Notes under the pieces: generated by a model | The model's input: the letters and a program-made list of their open reading frames with translations, nothing else | Told to the model about the DNA's origin: nothing | Databases searched by the model: none | Position numbers and translations under genes: made by a program | Shown: positions 35,630 to 47,713 of the stretch, piece after piece | How the letters are laid out: every line of letters begins with the position of its first letter | Position numbering within the stretch: the stretch's first letter is position 1 | Origin: Linnemannia schmuckeri | Lineage: Eukaryota; Mortierellomycota; Mortierellomycetes; Mortierellales; Mortierellaceae | DNA length: 64,000 nt | Direction: 5' to 3' | Assembly: GCA_029449235.1 (NCBI GenBank) | Contig: JANATG010000003.1 | Location: 434,001-498,000 of the forward strand

Positions 35630-37878
35630 GCAGCAACAGCAACAGCAACAACAACAGCAACAACAACAACATATGCGTCAGCTCCATCAACAGCAGCAGC
35701 AACAGTTGCAATTACAACAACAACAACAGCAACAACAACAGCAACAACAGCAACAACAACAGTCGTTCCAGACTTCGCCTCTGCTTCACCGACAGGGCTC
35801 TGCTCCTAACGGAATGTGGAATGCAGGCGACAAACAGGACTCTCATATGCTACAGCGAAACATGGTCCAGCTTAGCATGGACAACATGCAATCGAGCCCA
35901 AGCTCTCGTATGGCAGAGTATCACCAACAGATGCAAAGCCATTCCCAACGCAACGGTCCTCCCGGTATCACTCGCAACACATTGAACCCTTCAATGATCA
36001 AGTCCCCTCCTCCTGGTCTGGAGTCCCTTGCTCGCTCTGACATGAGCAACTGGCCTGGATCCCTGCAACAGCAGCATCAGCAGCAGCAGCAAGCATCCTC
36101 CAGGATGAATAGCTGGAGCAACGACAATGGTAAGCAACGTTCAATCGATTATTTGCGAAGTGGAGTTTGTATCCCAACTTTTGATTATTTGCCGCTAACT
36201 CTTAGATCCTGAAACATATCGGATTTTGATAGGTCCTTACAACTCGATGGGATTCCAGGACCCTGCAATCATGTCGGCTCGCTTGCCGGGTTCAGGAGCG
36301 ACTAAGGCATCGCTGATGGAGGCTCTTCAGAACCCTATGCCGAGCAACGGATTGAACGGATACCGTATGGCAAACGGTCATGACAGCATGGATTCTAACC
36401 ACAACAGCAACAGCAAAGACGCGATCTCAGGTGCGTTTTACAGGCTAACCCATCCAGAAGTGATGATGCGTGGACTGATAATTGAGTAGACCTTTGGAGG
36501 TGAACTTTTAATTACCTTTTGGACTGGCTAATGAACGAACGGGTTGGAGAGTGCGAGAGATGGAAAACGGAGAGAGATGATGTCGATGGACTTTTTTTTA
36601 ACGACAGCGATGGTGATGGACGATAAGTTGTAATGGACGTGGACATGAAAATGGGCATGGACAAAGGATGAGACTTGAATGGATGACAACAAAAATTGGA
36701 CAGCCATATGGGACGTGGACGATACCGACAGCTCCCACAGGATGAAAGCCGAATAACAACACACCGTTCTATGCGACACCCTTGCCGGGCGAACCATAGG
36801 AAGGTGCGTTAGTGTGCAACGACACTCTTTTGCAGACACTTTTATCCCTCTAACTTGATGTTTTAAAATCAGTCATCCGATGCTTAACCCTTGGAAATTT
36901 TTTTGTGTTTGTTCAATAGAAGGCGATAAGAAGCAGGATGGTCAGCAACAGCAGGTTGCGTCGTTGAAGCAACAGCAGCAAAAGCAAGGTGTACCCGATT
37001 CCCCTTCGTCGCTCCAGAACTTTCCTTTGGGTTCCAAGCGCAAGGAAATCAAGTCAGTCAAGGGTGTTCTGAATTCTGGAATGAATGCTCCCTTGAATGG
37101 AGGATCGAGGTCCCGCCCTTCTTCGACTCCCGGATCCCCTTTGGTTGAATCTCGTCTCCAACCTCCTGCCCAGCAGCAGCAGCAGCAACCCCACTCTCAG
37201 GCGATGAACGGATTGACATCAGCGGCGGCTCGATCGGCAAAGGTCAAGTCGGATCTGTTGATGGGACTGAATTCGCCCAGCATCCGGTCGGATCGGTATT
37301 CGGCAGCAGCGAACATGAAGGATGGTTCGGATGGAGGCCAGTATGGTATGAACGGATACGGACAACAACATTCACCCAAGATGGGAAGCACTGTCACGGG
37401 CCCACCACCTGGTCTTAATATGCCTAATGGTATCAGCAACAGCAACAACAATCACAGCAATCCCGGAAGCTCTTATTCGATGTCGAATATCCTTGGTCGT
37501 CAACTTGAGTCCTCGCAGTCGCCGTATGGCAACACGAACGGGAAGCCCTTGGATGTGGCGACCATGATGAGTGCGCTGGACTTTTTTGGACCCGGTCAGG
37601 CTAGTTCGTTGATGATGTCGCCCAACTGGTCTATGACCAACGGAAATTCTCAGCAGCAGCAACAGCAGCAACAGCAACAGCAGCAGCAGGACAAGAACAG
37701 TGGGTCCAACACGAGTCACTCGAGCCCTAATCTGGCGTCCGCCACAGCGGGAGGAGCGACGACCCGCAGCGTGGAGGATCTTGAATTGCAGGTGATCAAT
37801 GCCAAGATGGAGACTCAGATGCTTGAAAACCAGCTGAATGCGGTCATCAAGCGCAACCGTCGCAAGCTTTACGCTTAG
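32630..37878 (+). CDS. NOT4: CCR4-NOT complex E3 ubiquitin ligase Not4 (CNOT4)
   Basis: RING E3 ligase of the CCR4-NOT complex, acting in mRNA decay and co-translational quality control. Exons: 32630-32725, 32836-32948, 33161-33311, 33439-33644, 33819-33950, 34089-34513, 34621-36129, 36233-36430 and 36920-37878, in frame for 1262 aa. The C4C4 RING is at about residues 10-55 (CPLCMEEL, CPCGYQICRFC, CPACR). A basic coiled linker and an RRM (SLVYVIGLP to GVYITYVRKEDAAKAI, about 105-185) follow, then a C3H1 zinc finger (KYCSYYLRGMSC, GCMYLH). The rest is low complexity: a Gln/Glu/Lys coiled coil, a long polyQ (genomic about 35560-35760) and a shorter polyQ near 37650. It is roughly twice the length of yeast Not4 (587 aa), mainly through these tracts. 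The last intron is 489 nt. A polyadenylation-type AATAAA lies at 37898-37903. Confidence 0.93.
35572..35762 (+). repeat. CAA/CAG repeat coding polyglutamine in NOT4
   Basis: A nearly pure CAA run of about 18 units, followed by mixed CAA/CAG units, codes for two long Gln runs split by a short His/Met/Leu segment. The pure part is likely to be length-variable between strains. Confidence 0.9.
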
Positions 37879-39268
37879 ATTTGCTCTTTTTTGTTTCAAT
37901 AAACCGTTTATAGACGATAATGAGTTTTGAGGTGAAATTGTGTATACTTGTTTATTTCTTGGTTCTGTGCGACAGGGAATGCATGGTTCAAGGGACTGAA
38001 GTGAGGAGTGAACTGGGCCTGTTCTTTTTTGTTCCTTTCTTTTTTTCGAGGAGACGGAGGGAACAAAATCTTGGCGAATGTTCTGATTGTTGTTGCATCA
38101 AGGATTAAAAGGGGTGGCGGACAAGGGACCGGAAAGAAAGAGCGCACTGTTGAAAACGTCCTCTTTATTGATGCCAATCCATTTCAACCCAATTATCGAT
38201 CGCTTATCGTATGCCTAAATCATCAGTCTCGCACCAGTCATTACCTTCGATTTTTAGTGTGCTGTGAATTATACGAGGTTTCGACAGTTTGAATGTATTA
38301 ATGAGTAGGAAGTGGAATAAGTAGACTAGAAGTTCGCTTTTTTTTTTGTAGTGCTTGAACTGAATGTAATACTTGAGATCGACTGGCGTTTTATTTTATT
38401 ATTATTATTTTATATTTTCTTCAGCACCAATTCTGTCCTTGTAGTTAACGACCGAGGCAACAGGAAACACTCATCGATACGACTGGCCGACTGCCTTGTC
38501 ATACGACCCGATGTATACGCGAACAGGAGAGAAGGTCACGAATGAAAAGTGCAATTGAAGTTGCTAATGGATATGTAGGGGAGGTCAACATTACAAATAG
38601 TTTTCTTGCTAGCCGCGTCTTTCTGGAGGCGAAAACCTATCGGTCGGCTTGCTTGTTATTGTTTTTGATGCTGTTGTTGTTGCTCTTGTTAACTATTGGC
38701 GCATGGGGAGAGGACTGCCCAATAAGGAAACCAATGACTTCATGCCGAATGGAAGATCTAACGTCCTTCATTTTTCATTTTGTGGGGTGCGGAAGAAAAG
38801 AGCGGGTGAGGAGGGAAAGAAGAGGGTGTGTGGGATAAACAAACGCGACTTGATTGGCTCACAACAACAGCATACGGATACACATGACCTTCTTTCTTGT
38901 TTGTTTGAAGGCGGGTGAACTTGTTTGAAAAGAAAAATAGAAAAAGAGATCGAGAGAGAGTGAGAGAGTTCAGGAACAAACGGGCAAATGAACACCATAT
39001 GTCATTTAAAGGCGCTCTTTCTTCCCCTTCGTTTATCGTTTTTCCGTTTGGTGGTGCTTCACTGTTTTGGCTGCTCCGGCTAATTTTTCATAATACGTAT
39101 TTCTTTTAATTGTCATGACATTCTGCCATCACACTCATTTTTATGTCCTTGTTTTGTTACAAAATAGCATGCAAGTTACTTGTTTGTTTTTATTCAAGTT
39201 ACACATTTGGTATCATAGCAAAGAAGATAGAAAGAAGAGGAAGAAAAAAGATACACTACAGGCTTATT
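37879..39268. other. Convergent 3' region between NOT4 and the His-rich gene
   Basis: No gene is supported over 1.4 kb. NOT4 3' signals lie at the left edge. The frames present are short and lack codon bias. Confidence 0.6.
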
Positions 39269-39658
39269 TTACATGGTGGGGAGCTGGTGAGCATCAAAGC
39301 CCAAGGTCTTGTTCTTCAAAGGCTCCTGAGGGTTACCATGGTGGTCATGGGCGGCATGGCTCTCATGGTGGACATCATGGTGCTTGTGCTCATGCTCATG
39401 GCCATGCTTATGCTCGTGGTGGGTGTGTTCGTGGCCCTCCTTGGGTGCAAAGTGGGGCACACCGATGATTCCGGCGGTGGCAAGACCGGCGCCGATATGA
39501 TCGCCGATGGCATTGAGACCGGCCTGGGGCATGGGAGGGAGGGGGTGGTCGGCGACGTGGTGGGGAGTTTCTTCCAGGCTTGGGTGTGCGGCGTCATGAT
39601 GCTTTTGGGCCTTGAGGGTCTCGACGGGGTGGGACTCGATCTCGGAGGGGTTGGTCAT
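39269..39658 (-). CDS. Small histidine-rich hydrophilic protein, 129 aa, unrecognised
   Basis: A single-exon frame whose codons end almost always in C or G, the strongest codon bias in the window, suggesting high expression. The protein has 27 His in 129 residues and no Cys. Residues 76-107 hold 17 His, mostly as alternating HEH, HKH and HGH units. Before this lies a Gly/Ala/Ile stretch (residues 47-67, AIGDHIGAGLATAGIIG). The N-terminus has no signal peptide and the tail ends in HQLPTM. I do not recognise a family. Histidine arrays of this type bind Zn, Ni, Cu or Co, so metal buffering is a reasonable guess. The start is the first ATG (39656-39658), and a TATA-like box lies 117-124 nt upstream. 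Soluble cytosolic location is inferred from the lack of a targeting signal. Confidence 0.8.
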   Translation of the reverse strand: MTNPSEIESHPVETLKAQKHHDAAHPSLEETPHHVADHPLPPMPQAGLNAIGDHIGAGLATAGIIGVPHFAPKEGHEHTHHEHKHGHEHEHKHHDVHHESHAAHDHHGNPQEPLKNKTLGFDAHQLPTM

Positions 39659-39774
39659 TTTTGTAGTATGTTGTTGGGTTGTTGAGAGAGGAGGGAGGTT
39701 GTTGGTTGTGTTGAGTGAAGATGAAGATGTGATGAAGAAAAAAAGAGGATCGATTTTTGTCGATTGCGAAGGGG

Positions 39775-39782
39775 TTTATATA
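39775..39782 (-). promoter_or_regulatory. TATA-like box of the His-rich gene
   Basis: TATATAAA on the minus strand, 117-124 nt before the ATG. The distance leaves room for a short leader, fitting the strong codon bias of the gene. Confidence 0.5.
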
Positions 39783-41996
39783 TTTCACTGAAATGCAAAG
39801 AAGAATTGTCTATGTGCGATAAAGTTGTTTGCTAGTAAGAAGAAACAAGAAACAAGCGACATGGATGGACAATGAGGCAAAAGAGTGACATCAGCCGCAT
39901 AAGAAAAAAGGATAAAACGGACGAATGAGGAACAAACAAAAAGGACACAACCAACGAACGAACAAGGAGCAACGAGCAAAGGAGCAAGAGTAATGCGTTC
40001 GTTTTGTGTTCGACTATGACAACACCACTTTTATCCCATTTGTGTCCTATTGTTTTGTTTATTTTGTTTGCCTATTTGGTTGCAAATCAGGCACATCCGA
40101 CACCAAGGGAGAGGAGAGACGAGGCAAAACTTTGAGAAAGAGGGAAGGGAAAATACAAAGTGCTCTCATTTCAGAGTTGAATCGATGATGCATTATGCAA
40201 TTCTCTCAAAGAAGAAACCAACAAGTGAAGGGAAGGAATGTCTACTCGCCTGTTGGTTGGTTGATTGAGCTGAGTGAGGGATAAACAACTTCACACACCA
40301 AGCTGTTGGAACAAGGTAGAGGAGTCTCGTACAAACAAGAAAGAAGACAACAATGTTCAACAATAAACAAATGGTTTCTCTTGCCTCTTTCCCTCGCTCT
40401 CGTTCTCACTCTTTAACGGACCTCATGAACAACAATATCTTGTCGTTATTGGTTCTCTCCTCTGCCTAGAACGATCAGCCAGTCCTTTTTGTTGAATGCT
40501 ACTTTTGTTCAGATCACTGCTGTATGCCTGAATGCAAAGTCGAGAAGCTGGCAGAATGAGGACAACGACGACAAACACAATAACACGGACGCACGCCTCC
40601 ATCTGGTTTTCAATTCGCTCATTCTCTCTCTGTCTGTACTTGGCTTTCATGCTCTTCTCCCCTTTTCAGCCGTTTTCTGCTTGCCCCCCCCACAACGCCC
40701 ATCTTTGAAAGTGAAAGGTGAAGTCAATTGCATTGCACTAACGGTTCCTGCGTGTGCTTCTCTTATTTCGTTATCCGTGTGTATGTCCATGTCCTTGGGC
40801 ACACCTTCGTCTATTTTGCCCTGCATTGCAAAAGATATTTCTCAGTGCATGCATCACATTCACAATAGAGAGCGAAAAAAAGATAAAGAGAGAGAGGAAG
40901 AGAGCGAGAGAGAGAAGGGATATGATGCAAGGAAGAGGCGTCGAATCTCGGTACATGTTGGCATTAACTTTCTCACGCCATTCTTCTTCCTCTCCCATCC
41001 GCCTCCTTTAACAATTGTCTAGTTCACTCGTCTGACCTCACCGTTCTCGCATAAGCAGCACCATCGTTCCTTCCCTTTCCCCTCACCTGTGCACGTTCTT
41101 TTGATGAACGCGAAAGAGTGAAACCAGCGTCATAATTTTTGAAAAAAAGGGTCAAGAGAGAAACTAGGGTGTGAAGAGTTTTGAGTGTGGGTGGCGAGGC
41201 TGAATTTTTTTTTTTTTTTGCCCTTTTGTGGTTTCTCCTGTTTTTTGCATTGTTAACTCAATCGGGGAATGGATGCCTGTCTTAGACAACAACAAGTGGT
41301 TTTTTTTTCTGCGAGGTACGAAGGCCCATAGGTGTTCTTCTATTCTTGGTGAGTCATTTTTCGGAAGAGAGAGACGATGAAGGACGATGTGTGAAGAGAG
41401 GAGTGGTGGTGGTGATGCTCTGATACCAAAGGCGAGAGGTTTGAATCTGAACAATGCAAAAATCATCCCAACCATGTTCACCAATGTCGATGTGTGTTTG
41501 AAAATCAACAACTTGAAACACTGCATGGCAATGGGCATGGATGGGCATGGATGGGCATGGAGGGAAAAACAAGAGAAGAAATAGAAGAGCCATGATGCGG
41601 ATGGTAAACAGGGCAAAACACATAGACCAAACCATAGACAGACAAACACTCTCCTGGACTCTTTCTTATTCATACTTGCTTTTTGTTTGGTCTTTGAGTT
41701 ATTTGAACTCCAGCAACCTTTTGCACTTTGGTCGTTTGGGATTCTAGACTTTTTTTATCGATGGTCATTGGTTCATGGGGTTAAGAGGAACCCTAGGATA
41801 AATAAAAGCCCCTGTTTACGTGTTGTTATTGTTGCTGTCGTTACTGCCTATAGTGATGTCGTTGTTGTCAATAGTAGCAGTGTGAAAAGAGGAGGAGTAG
41901 ATATGCATTGACAAACAGTCGTTGGCCGTTGTTTATTACGCGACAGTGTGTTGTTTGTATGTCGTTAAAAAAATTGTCATCTCTTCATCCTCGTGC
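39783..41996. other. Intergenic, no supported gene
   Basis: 2.2 kb of low-complexity sequence between the His-rich gene and the secreted-type gene. Frames of up to 177 codons (40489-41022, plus; 41164-41673, minus) lack a convincing start, codon bias or known motifs. A short tandem repeat lies at 41531-41560. Confidence 0.5.
41531..41560. repeat. 10-bp tandem repeat, 3 copies
   Basis: Three perfect copies of ATGGGCATGG. Confidence 0.95.
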
Positions 41997-42725
41997 TTAA
42001 TAGGCAAGACGACCCTTGGCACAGTTAGGAGACCTAGTACCATACACATTACAATGTTCCTTCTGCTCCCATCCAAGCATCAACCTCTGAAATGGCACCT
42101 CCCAGTCCTTACACTGTCCAGGACAAGCAGCCTTAACACTCGCAAACATAGCCCTCCGAACCATTGCATTCTCCCTTCCATACGTCTCCCTCATGACATC
42201 CACCACCGCATCATGAACCATATTGAACACGCCATCACGATGATCCCAAGGTGCGAAACAGGCGATGGATTTCACGGATTCACAGAGTTCATCGAAGGAA
42301 CGTCGGGGCGGTTTGTCGTGACAGTTTTTGTGGAAGATGGCTTTGTCGATGGCGCCGTCACGGCCGGAGAAGGAGGCGATGGCTCGGTGGGAGGGAGTTT
42401 CTGCGTGGGCTTTGTCGGCGGTGGGGAGGGTGGCCAGTTGGTGGTCGATGACGGAGGTGTAGCGCTCGACGAGGAACTTGATAGGGTAGATTCTGTACTC
42501 GCTCTCTGTTTGTGGGAAGGGGGTGGTAAACATGGAGCTGTGTTAGTATCAACGAACATGTTGTACACACGTCGATATCGTCCAATGTGAGGTATATGCC
42601 TACTACTTGAGCATGGAAAATAACAAGGTAACGACATTTTAGTTCTCACCATAGGCGAATGCGGTGAGCGTGAGGCAGGAAGAAATGGTAAGAGCTGAAA
42701 TATCCAAGAAAGTGAGGCGAACCAT
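41997..42725 (-). CDS. Putative secreted cysteine-containing protein, unrecognised
   Basis: The body is a 178-codon frame (42533-41997) with strong C-ending codon bias, hence truly coding. Upstream, an ATG at 42723-42725 opens an exon coding a signal-peptide-like N-terminus (a hydrophobic stretch, ISSCLTLTAFAYG at its end) with a good GTGAGA donor. A good acceptor (TACTAAC then ACAG) precedes the body. Joined as written, however, these two sites give the wrong phase by one base. Either there is a one-base indel, an extra micro-exon, or translation of the body starts at its own ATG (42531-42533). The mature part has seven Cys, including CPGQC, and no motif I recognise. It could be a small secreted protein of this lineage. 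Function unknown. Confidence 0.6.
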
Positions 42726-44019
42726 GGTCGTTAACTATATAAGAAAAAAGTATGAAAGTACGAAGGCGGGCGGGGAAGTAAAATATAAAAAAGTTGAAAA
42801 GAAGTAACGCGTTTTTTATGTATCCCTATATCAGGAATGGTTGTACCATGCTGTATTTAATGGTGACATATTCTCTAAAAAAAATATTAAGATAAACGTG
42901 AACGTCTTCCCTCCTTTGTCCCTCTTTCCCCTCTTTGCCTCTCCATATCGTGGGTCGTCAGGTAGTTCACCTCTCTTTTGAATGTATCTGTATGGAGCTA
43001 TAGTTTAAGGTGAATGTATTAGCAATTATATGCATCTAGTACAGAAATTTCAAATTCTAAATATTTAAAAAAAAAAAATGAATCCTAGAGACAAAGAACG
43101 CCAGCGTACGTGCATAAAAAGCGATCCACAGTTGCAAAAGAACAAGGAAAGACTTGGGGGATAGGCAAAAATTCGAGTGGTGAGAAGGAAGGACACCCGA
43201 GAGGATTTGTTACACCCGTCGCATCGCATCCTATCATATGCGGTTGTCGGCTATTGCCGAAATGATCACAGCGGGTTGTCGCAGGAAAAGTTTTTCTGGG
43301 AAGTAAAGAAAAGAAATGTAGAACTGGATTACAGAACTGTAGGAGGTGTTGACCGATATATTTCTTATCAATAGGGGGGAGGGGAAGGGGGTTTCGTTGG
43401 TACGGCTTTGGGTGTAGAGGTGAGGATAGGCAAGGAGGAGCAGGCCGAAGAGGAGGTTGGTGTATGGATGGAGCAATTGCTCCTTTTACTCTTGGGCGAT
43501 AGCGGGAAGGGGATAAGATGTTAGAAAGTAACGAGACAAAATGAAAATGAAACAAAAGGAACAACGAGATATATGAATAGAAAGTCCACAGAAGACTCTT
43601 CGACCTTATTAGGGGGCCATGCTTGTGGAATTGAGCGATGTGGAATTTTGGAGTAACAGCCAAGAGGGTGGTTAGAAATCGACCTGGACCTTGTACGAGA
43701 TTGTTTAAGAAAAAGAGCCAGGAAAACAACGGCAAAGGCGCCGCAAGCATCCGTTTTCCAACGTTAGGGTTGTTATTCCACGAATGTTGGCGCTCCATAC
43801 TTCCATCAATTGCCTCCATCTTATAAACCCATCAAGCTTGGAACAGAAGGGTTAAGATGAATGAATGTTGTTGTTTTTATTAACAGAGGGCCCAAATGAT
43901 GACCAAAACAAAAAAAGAACCCCGCTGAAAAGACTATTCTACAATGGAATGGAGCTGAAAGAATGGAAGATAATAAAATGTGCATATATAAACGAAAGAT
44001 AATAATAACCCGGATGCGC
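42726..44019. other. Intergenic between secreted-type gene and chitin synthase
   Basis: No firmly supported gene. A 244-codon minus-strand frame (43819-43085) starts with ATG but shows little codon bias and no domain; it is discussed under rejected items. The chitin synthase 3' flank lies at the right edge. Confidence 0.5.
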
Positions 44020-47000
44020 TTAGACGACGCGACCGTTGAAGAGACGGAGGATCATGTAAGCGACACTGCCGACGAAACGGAAGAAGGCAAGGCCAGCGAC
44101 CGACCAAAGGACGATACCAAGGTACAGCTGACTGTTCTTCGCGAAACCCGAGCCCCCGAATGCAGACGACGTGACCAAAGCGACCAAGAGGGCATTGGAC
44201 ATGATCCACGACAGCAAAACACGAGTACGAATCTCACGGTAGTAATCCTCCTGCTTGGTCTTGGCGTCACGACCTTGCTTGACCTCAACAGTCTTGATCG
44301 AGAGCGAAGACACGGCCTCGTCGTAGGCGTTGTTGATATCGTGGCTGTCCGTGGGCACGTTGACCTCGACTCCTCCCTCAGCCGTCTTCTTAGCAACTCC
44401 GAGATCCGTGGCAACAGAAGTGTCTCCCTTTGTTCCCCAGGAGATATCGTGGATGTTACAGAAGGCATAGACGTTGAGAATGTTGACATACGAAGGGACC
44501 ATGAACAGGTACTGGATGAACGAGTGGAACATGTGCCAGGGCTCCAAGAACAGGAAACTGGCAAAGAAGTACAATCCGTAGGTCGAGGCAAGGGAGATGA
44601 CAGTATTGCGGAACATGTCGTTCTGGAAAAGATACGAGGCTTCCGATTGACCATTATCGGGCCTGTTGGCCTGGACCTCCTGGATTCCGCGAACAGTCAT
44701 ATAACCGGCTCCGAACAACATGTATCCCATCAGTACCGCAAAGAATCCCATCGACGACTTGTAGGCCCAGTTCGATCCCTGAGGTCTGTTACCCATACTC
44801 ATAATGAACTGAGCAATGATCAACAAGATGTAGATGTAGCGAGAGACAGTGAAGATCCAGAATCCGGCATCGTTGTTTCCGAAAGGCGACTGCTGAGCTG
44901 GGTGTCCCTCTGGGTTATCTTCTGGGTAGTAGACCATAGCGTTGCCGAGAATATAGAACGTCAAATAAAAGTTGGCCTATTTCATCCAAAATTACAATGA
45001 GCATATGGATTGTCAGTCAAAATAAGATCGCATGCAAGGAAAATAGCATACAATAAATTATGCAAACAGAGAGCTAAAAGAACTTACCAAGGCGAACCAG
45101 GAGAAGAAGAGAGAGACAAAACTGTAAAAGAACTCAAGGTGGAAGAACATCTTGCGGGCGGTAGAGTGGTCTGAGCGCCAGATATCCATCTGGTGAACCA
45201 AGGCATAGACAGAGGCGAAGAAGGAACCGTTCAACCAACGACGACGCTGAGAGATAAACTCAGCAACGGAACCGGGCACATCGGTCTCACCATAGGCAGA
45301 CTTGACGTACTGAAGGACCCAGGCGGCGTTTCTCTTGGCGACCAACTCGAAGCAGAGAATACGATCCTCGGCCAAATACATGTTGGCGGTGAAGATGTTG
45401 GCGTCGGAACCGTGGAATTTTTCACCCAAGAAGTACTTCTCGAGAGGACCCTGGCCAGAGGGGTCGTTTTGGAGGGCACGATAACGGTAGGCGGAAAAGG
45501 CTCCTGGCAAGACGGAAATGTAACCAAAGACAGACTCGAGGGGCTTGTCGAGAATGTTGGACATCTTGTACTCGAAGTTCTGGGATGCGACCAAGGGCGA
45601 CAAGAGCTCGCGGCCCCCTGTACCCAACATGGCGCAAATCTCTCCACAGGCGCCTCCGACGTTTGAGTTGAGATCGAAAGCTTTCCAGAGATGGTAGATG
45701 GAGGTTGATCCAGGGCGGGTTCCGACATCGAGCAAGACACAGACATTAGGCTTCAAGACCTGTCCGAAGGCGTTAAAGAACCAACTAAACGACACATTGA
45801 GAGGGTTGTTGATTTGGAGTTAGATAAATGACAGTCCAAATGATTTTTTCACTAGTGTGATCCAGCCCAGTCCAGTTCAGAGTGTCCACAGCCCATCATC
45901 CATGTCATATTCTCAGCCCACCAACCCAGGAATAGGAGGCAGATAACAAAACAAGCAGCGGGAAGGTAAGAATAGCAACAAACAAGAACAACCTGCGTCA
46001 TGAGGATGCTCGCTTGTTCTTAGCAGTCAGCCCTGAATATTTCTTTGTTTTTAACTCACCGATGAGAGTTCAGCTTCTTGGCGTTCTTCTCCTTGAGACA
46101 GAAAAGAATCTGGACAGGGACATAGCCTTTGTCGTGTCCTGAACGACCCATCTCGGGGTCAATAGTGATCTGGGTTGTGTACTGTATAAAGAAAGCATTC
46201 ATCAATCAAATTTGATTAGAAAACTATTCTTGTTCGCAGGCTGAAGGGTAAACAGGCTCAGTTATGAAAAAAATAACACAAATATACGTACCTCGTAGAT
46301 ATGGGCGGTGACGGGCTTGTCATTGACAATGTTTTTGGCGACACCATCCTGGTAGACACCCATGGCGGCAAGGACGTTGAGGGTCTTGGGGTTGATCTTT
46401 GTACGACCGTCAGAGACAATGCAGACGACGACCTTCTTCCAGGCATCGGGGCCCCAGGTGCGGGAGCGGTCGCGGGTGGTGAGATGGCGAATATTCTTCA
46501 TGACACCGTGCATTGTTCTTGTGAAGAGAACCTCATCTTCCTATTAGTTTTAGAGAGAAACGAAAGGGTTAATTGAGTGCTAGGGCATGATTCCCTTGAT
46601 TTGTTTCATGTCTCTTTTGCCTTTATAAAGAGTTTTTATTTTTTATCCCCTGTCGCCAATTGGTGAGTGCGATGGTCAAGAGGGTTCCATTGGTTGTTCC
46701 TTGTCTCTTTGCCAGCCAGCCAGGCAGCCAGATAAGCAGGGAGGTAAGCAAGTACGCTGAATGGATCCCCATATCAAAATCACCGGCGAATTTTCCTTTT
46801 TTTTTTCCTTGTCACTTTCCCGCTGCTGTTGTTTTGATTTGCTGTCGTTTTTTTAACGTTATTTTTTTTTTTTTTCTTTTCTGTGTTCGCTTCCCATCGA
46901 GTTCTCGCCCGCGGGAAAAGAGAGTTGCTCCAGAACAAAAAAAAAAAAAAAAAAAAAAAAAAAAGCACTGGCGAGGCGGGAAGTGAACAAAAAAAGTACA

Positions 47001-47713
47001 GAAAGCAGATAGCATGAAAACAAAAAGATTAACGTAATGGTCAGCCTAATAGCGTGCAAACTTACGTTGTACATGGTCATGACGATGAACAGCTCAGTCT
47101 CACGGGGCTGGTCATCCAACAACAGGGGTCGCAGGGTATAGTTCTCGGCAGCAAAATCGTTGGGATCACAGGTAGCAGCGGTGTAGCGCATGTGGGTGAA
47201 CTCTTCGCCCTCCTGATGCTTGAGAGTCTTGAGGAACTTTGAGGGCACAGGGCAGTCAAGAACCAAGTTACCCGAGGTCAGCTTGACCTTCTTGGTCGTC
47301 TGGTAACGACGACGCTGAGCCGTGGGTGCGGGGCCATAGTGGCGAGTATCGGGGGTGCCGGGGGGGATAGAGCCAGGAGTACCTTTGGCCATGTCGAACT
47401 GGACGTGAGGGGGGCTCTGGTGGCCGAGGTCGGGTGTGCTGGCAAAGGGGTTTGCGGGCATATGAGGCGAGGGCATGCCGAGAGGCTGCTGGTGTGGGGT
47501 ATAGGGCGAGGGAGCGTATCCAGGTGCGGGACTGGGAGCAAAGCCTGGTGCGGCGTTGTTGTTGTTGTATCCGGACGAGAGGAGGAGGGGCGCATTCTGG
47601 GAGTAAGTGGGCTGGGGCTCGTCGTCGAAGGGGTTTGCGTTAGGGTTGTACTGGACGTTGACGTTTTGCATCGGGTAATCCGATGGGGCCTGGCCAGGAG
47701 GGTAGCGAGACAT
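44020..47713 (-). CDS. CHS: Chitin synthase (GT2), class I/II type
   Basis: Polymerises GlcNAc from UDP-GlcNAc into chitin at the plasma membrane. Five exons (47713-47066, 46540-46292, 46181-46060, 45784-45088, 44976-44020) join to 890 aa, normal for class I-III enzymes. The N-terminus is Pro/Gly/Asn/Tyr-rich and disordered (NPFDDEPQP), followed by the Chitin_synth_1N region (KVKLTSGNLVLDCPVP). The catalytic part has VVVCIVSDGR, LLDVGTRPG (about residue 361), LAEDRILCFEL (about 476) and the signature QRRRWLNG (about 519). Several membrane segments follow in exons 4 and 5. The 525-nt first intron holds an A28 tract. The start is the first ATG, in the SRYPPGQ context common to this class. There is no myosin motor, so class V/VII is excluded. 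Confidence 0.95.
46937..46964. repeat. A28 homopolymer inside chitin synthase intron 1
   Basis: 28 A in a row within the intron 46541-47065; a T run lies about 60 bp to its left (46862-46875). Confidence 0.9.

Noticed and set aside
35475..35711. Poly-Leu frame antisense to the NOT4 polyQ
   Set aside because: The complement of CAA/CAG repeats always reads as Leu/Val/Cys runs; it is a shadow of the sense repeat.
40489..41022. 177-codon plus-strand frame
   Set aside because: The start is not an ATG, the body is low complexity with a GA-rich charged stretch, and no domain is visible.
42272..42652. Pro/Ser/Thr-rich frame overlapping the secreted-type gene
   Set aside because: It looks like a mucin-type linker and would be in phase with the signal exon, but it is the expected +1 shadow of a frame with C-ending codons; the 178-codon frame is the real one.
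43085..43819. 244-codon ATG-initiated minus-strand frame
   Set aside because: No recognisable domain, no C-ending codon bias, Pro/Phe/Leu-rich from CT-rich DNA, and a TATA-like TTATAAA directly abutting the ATG. Could be real, but the evidence is too weak to call.
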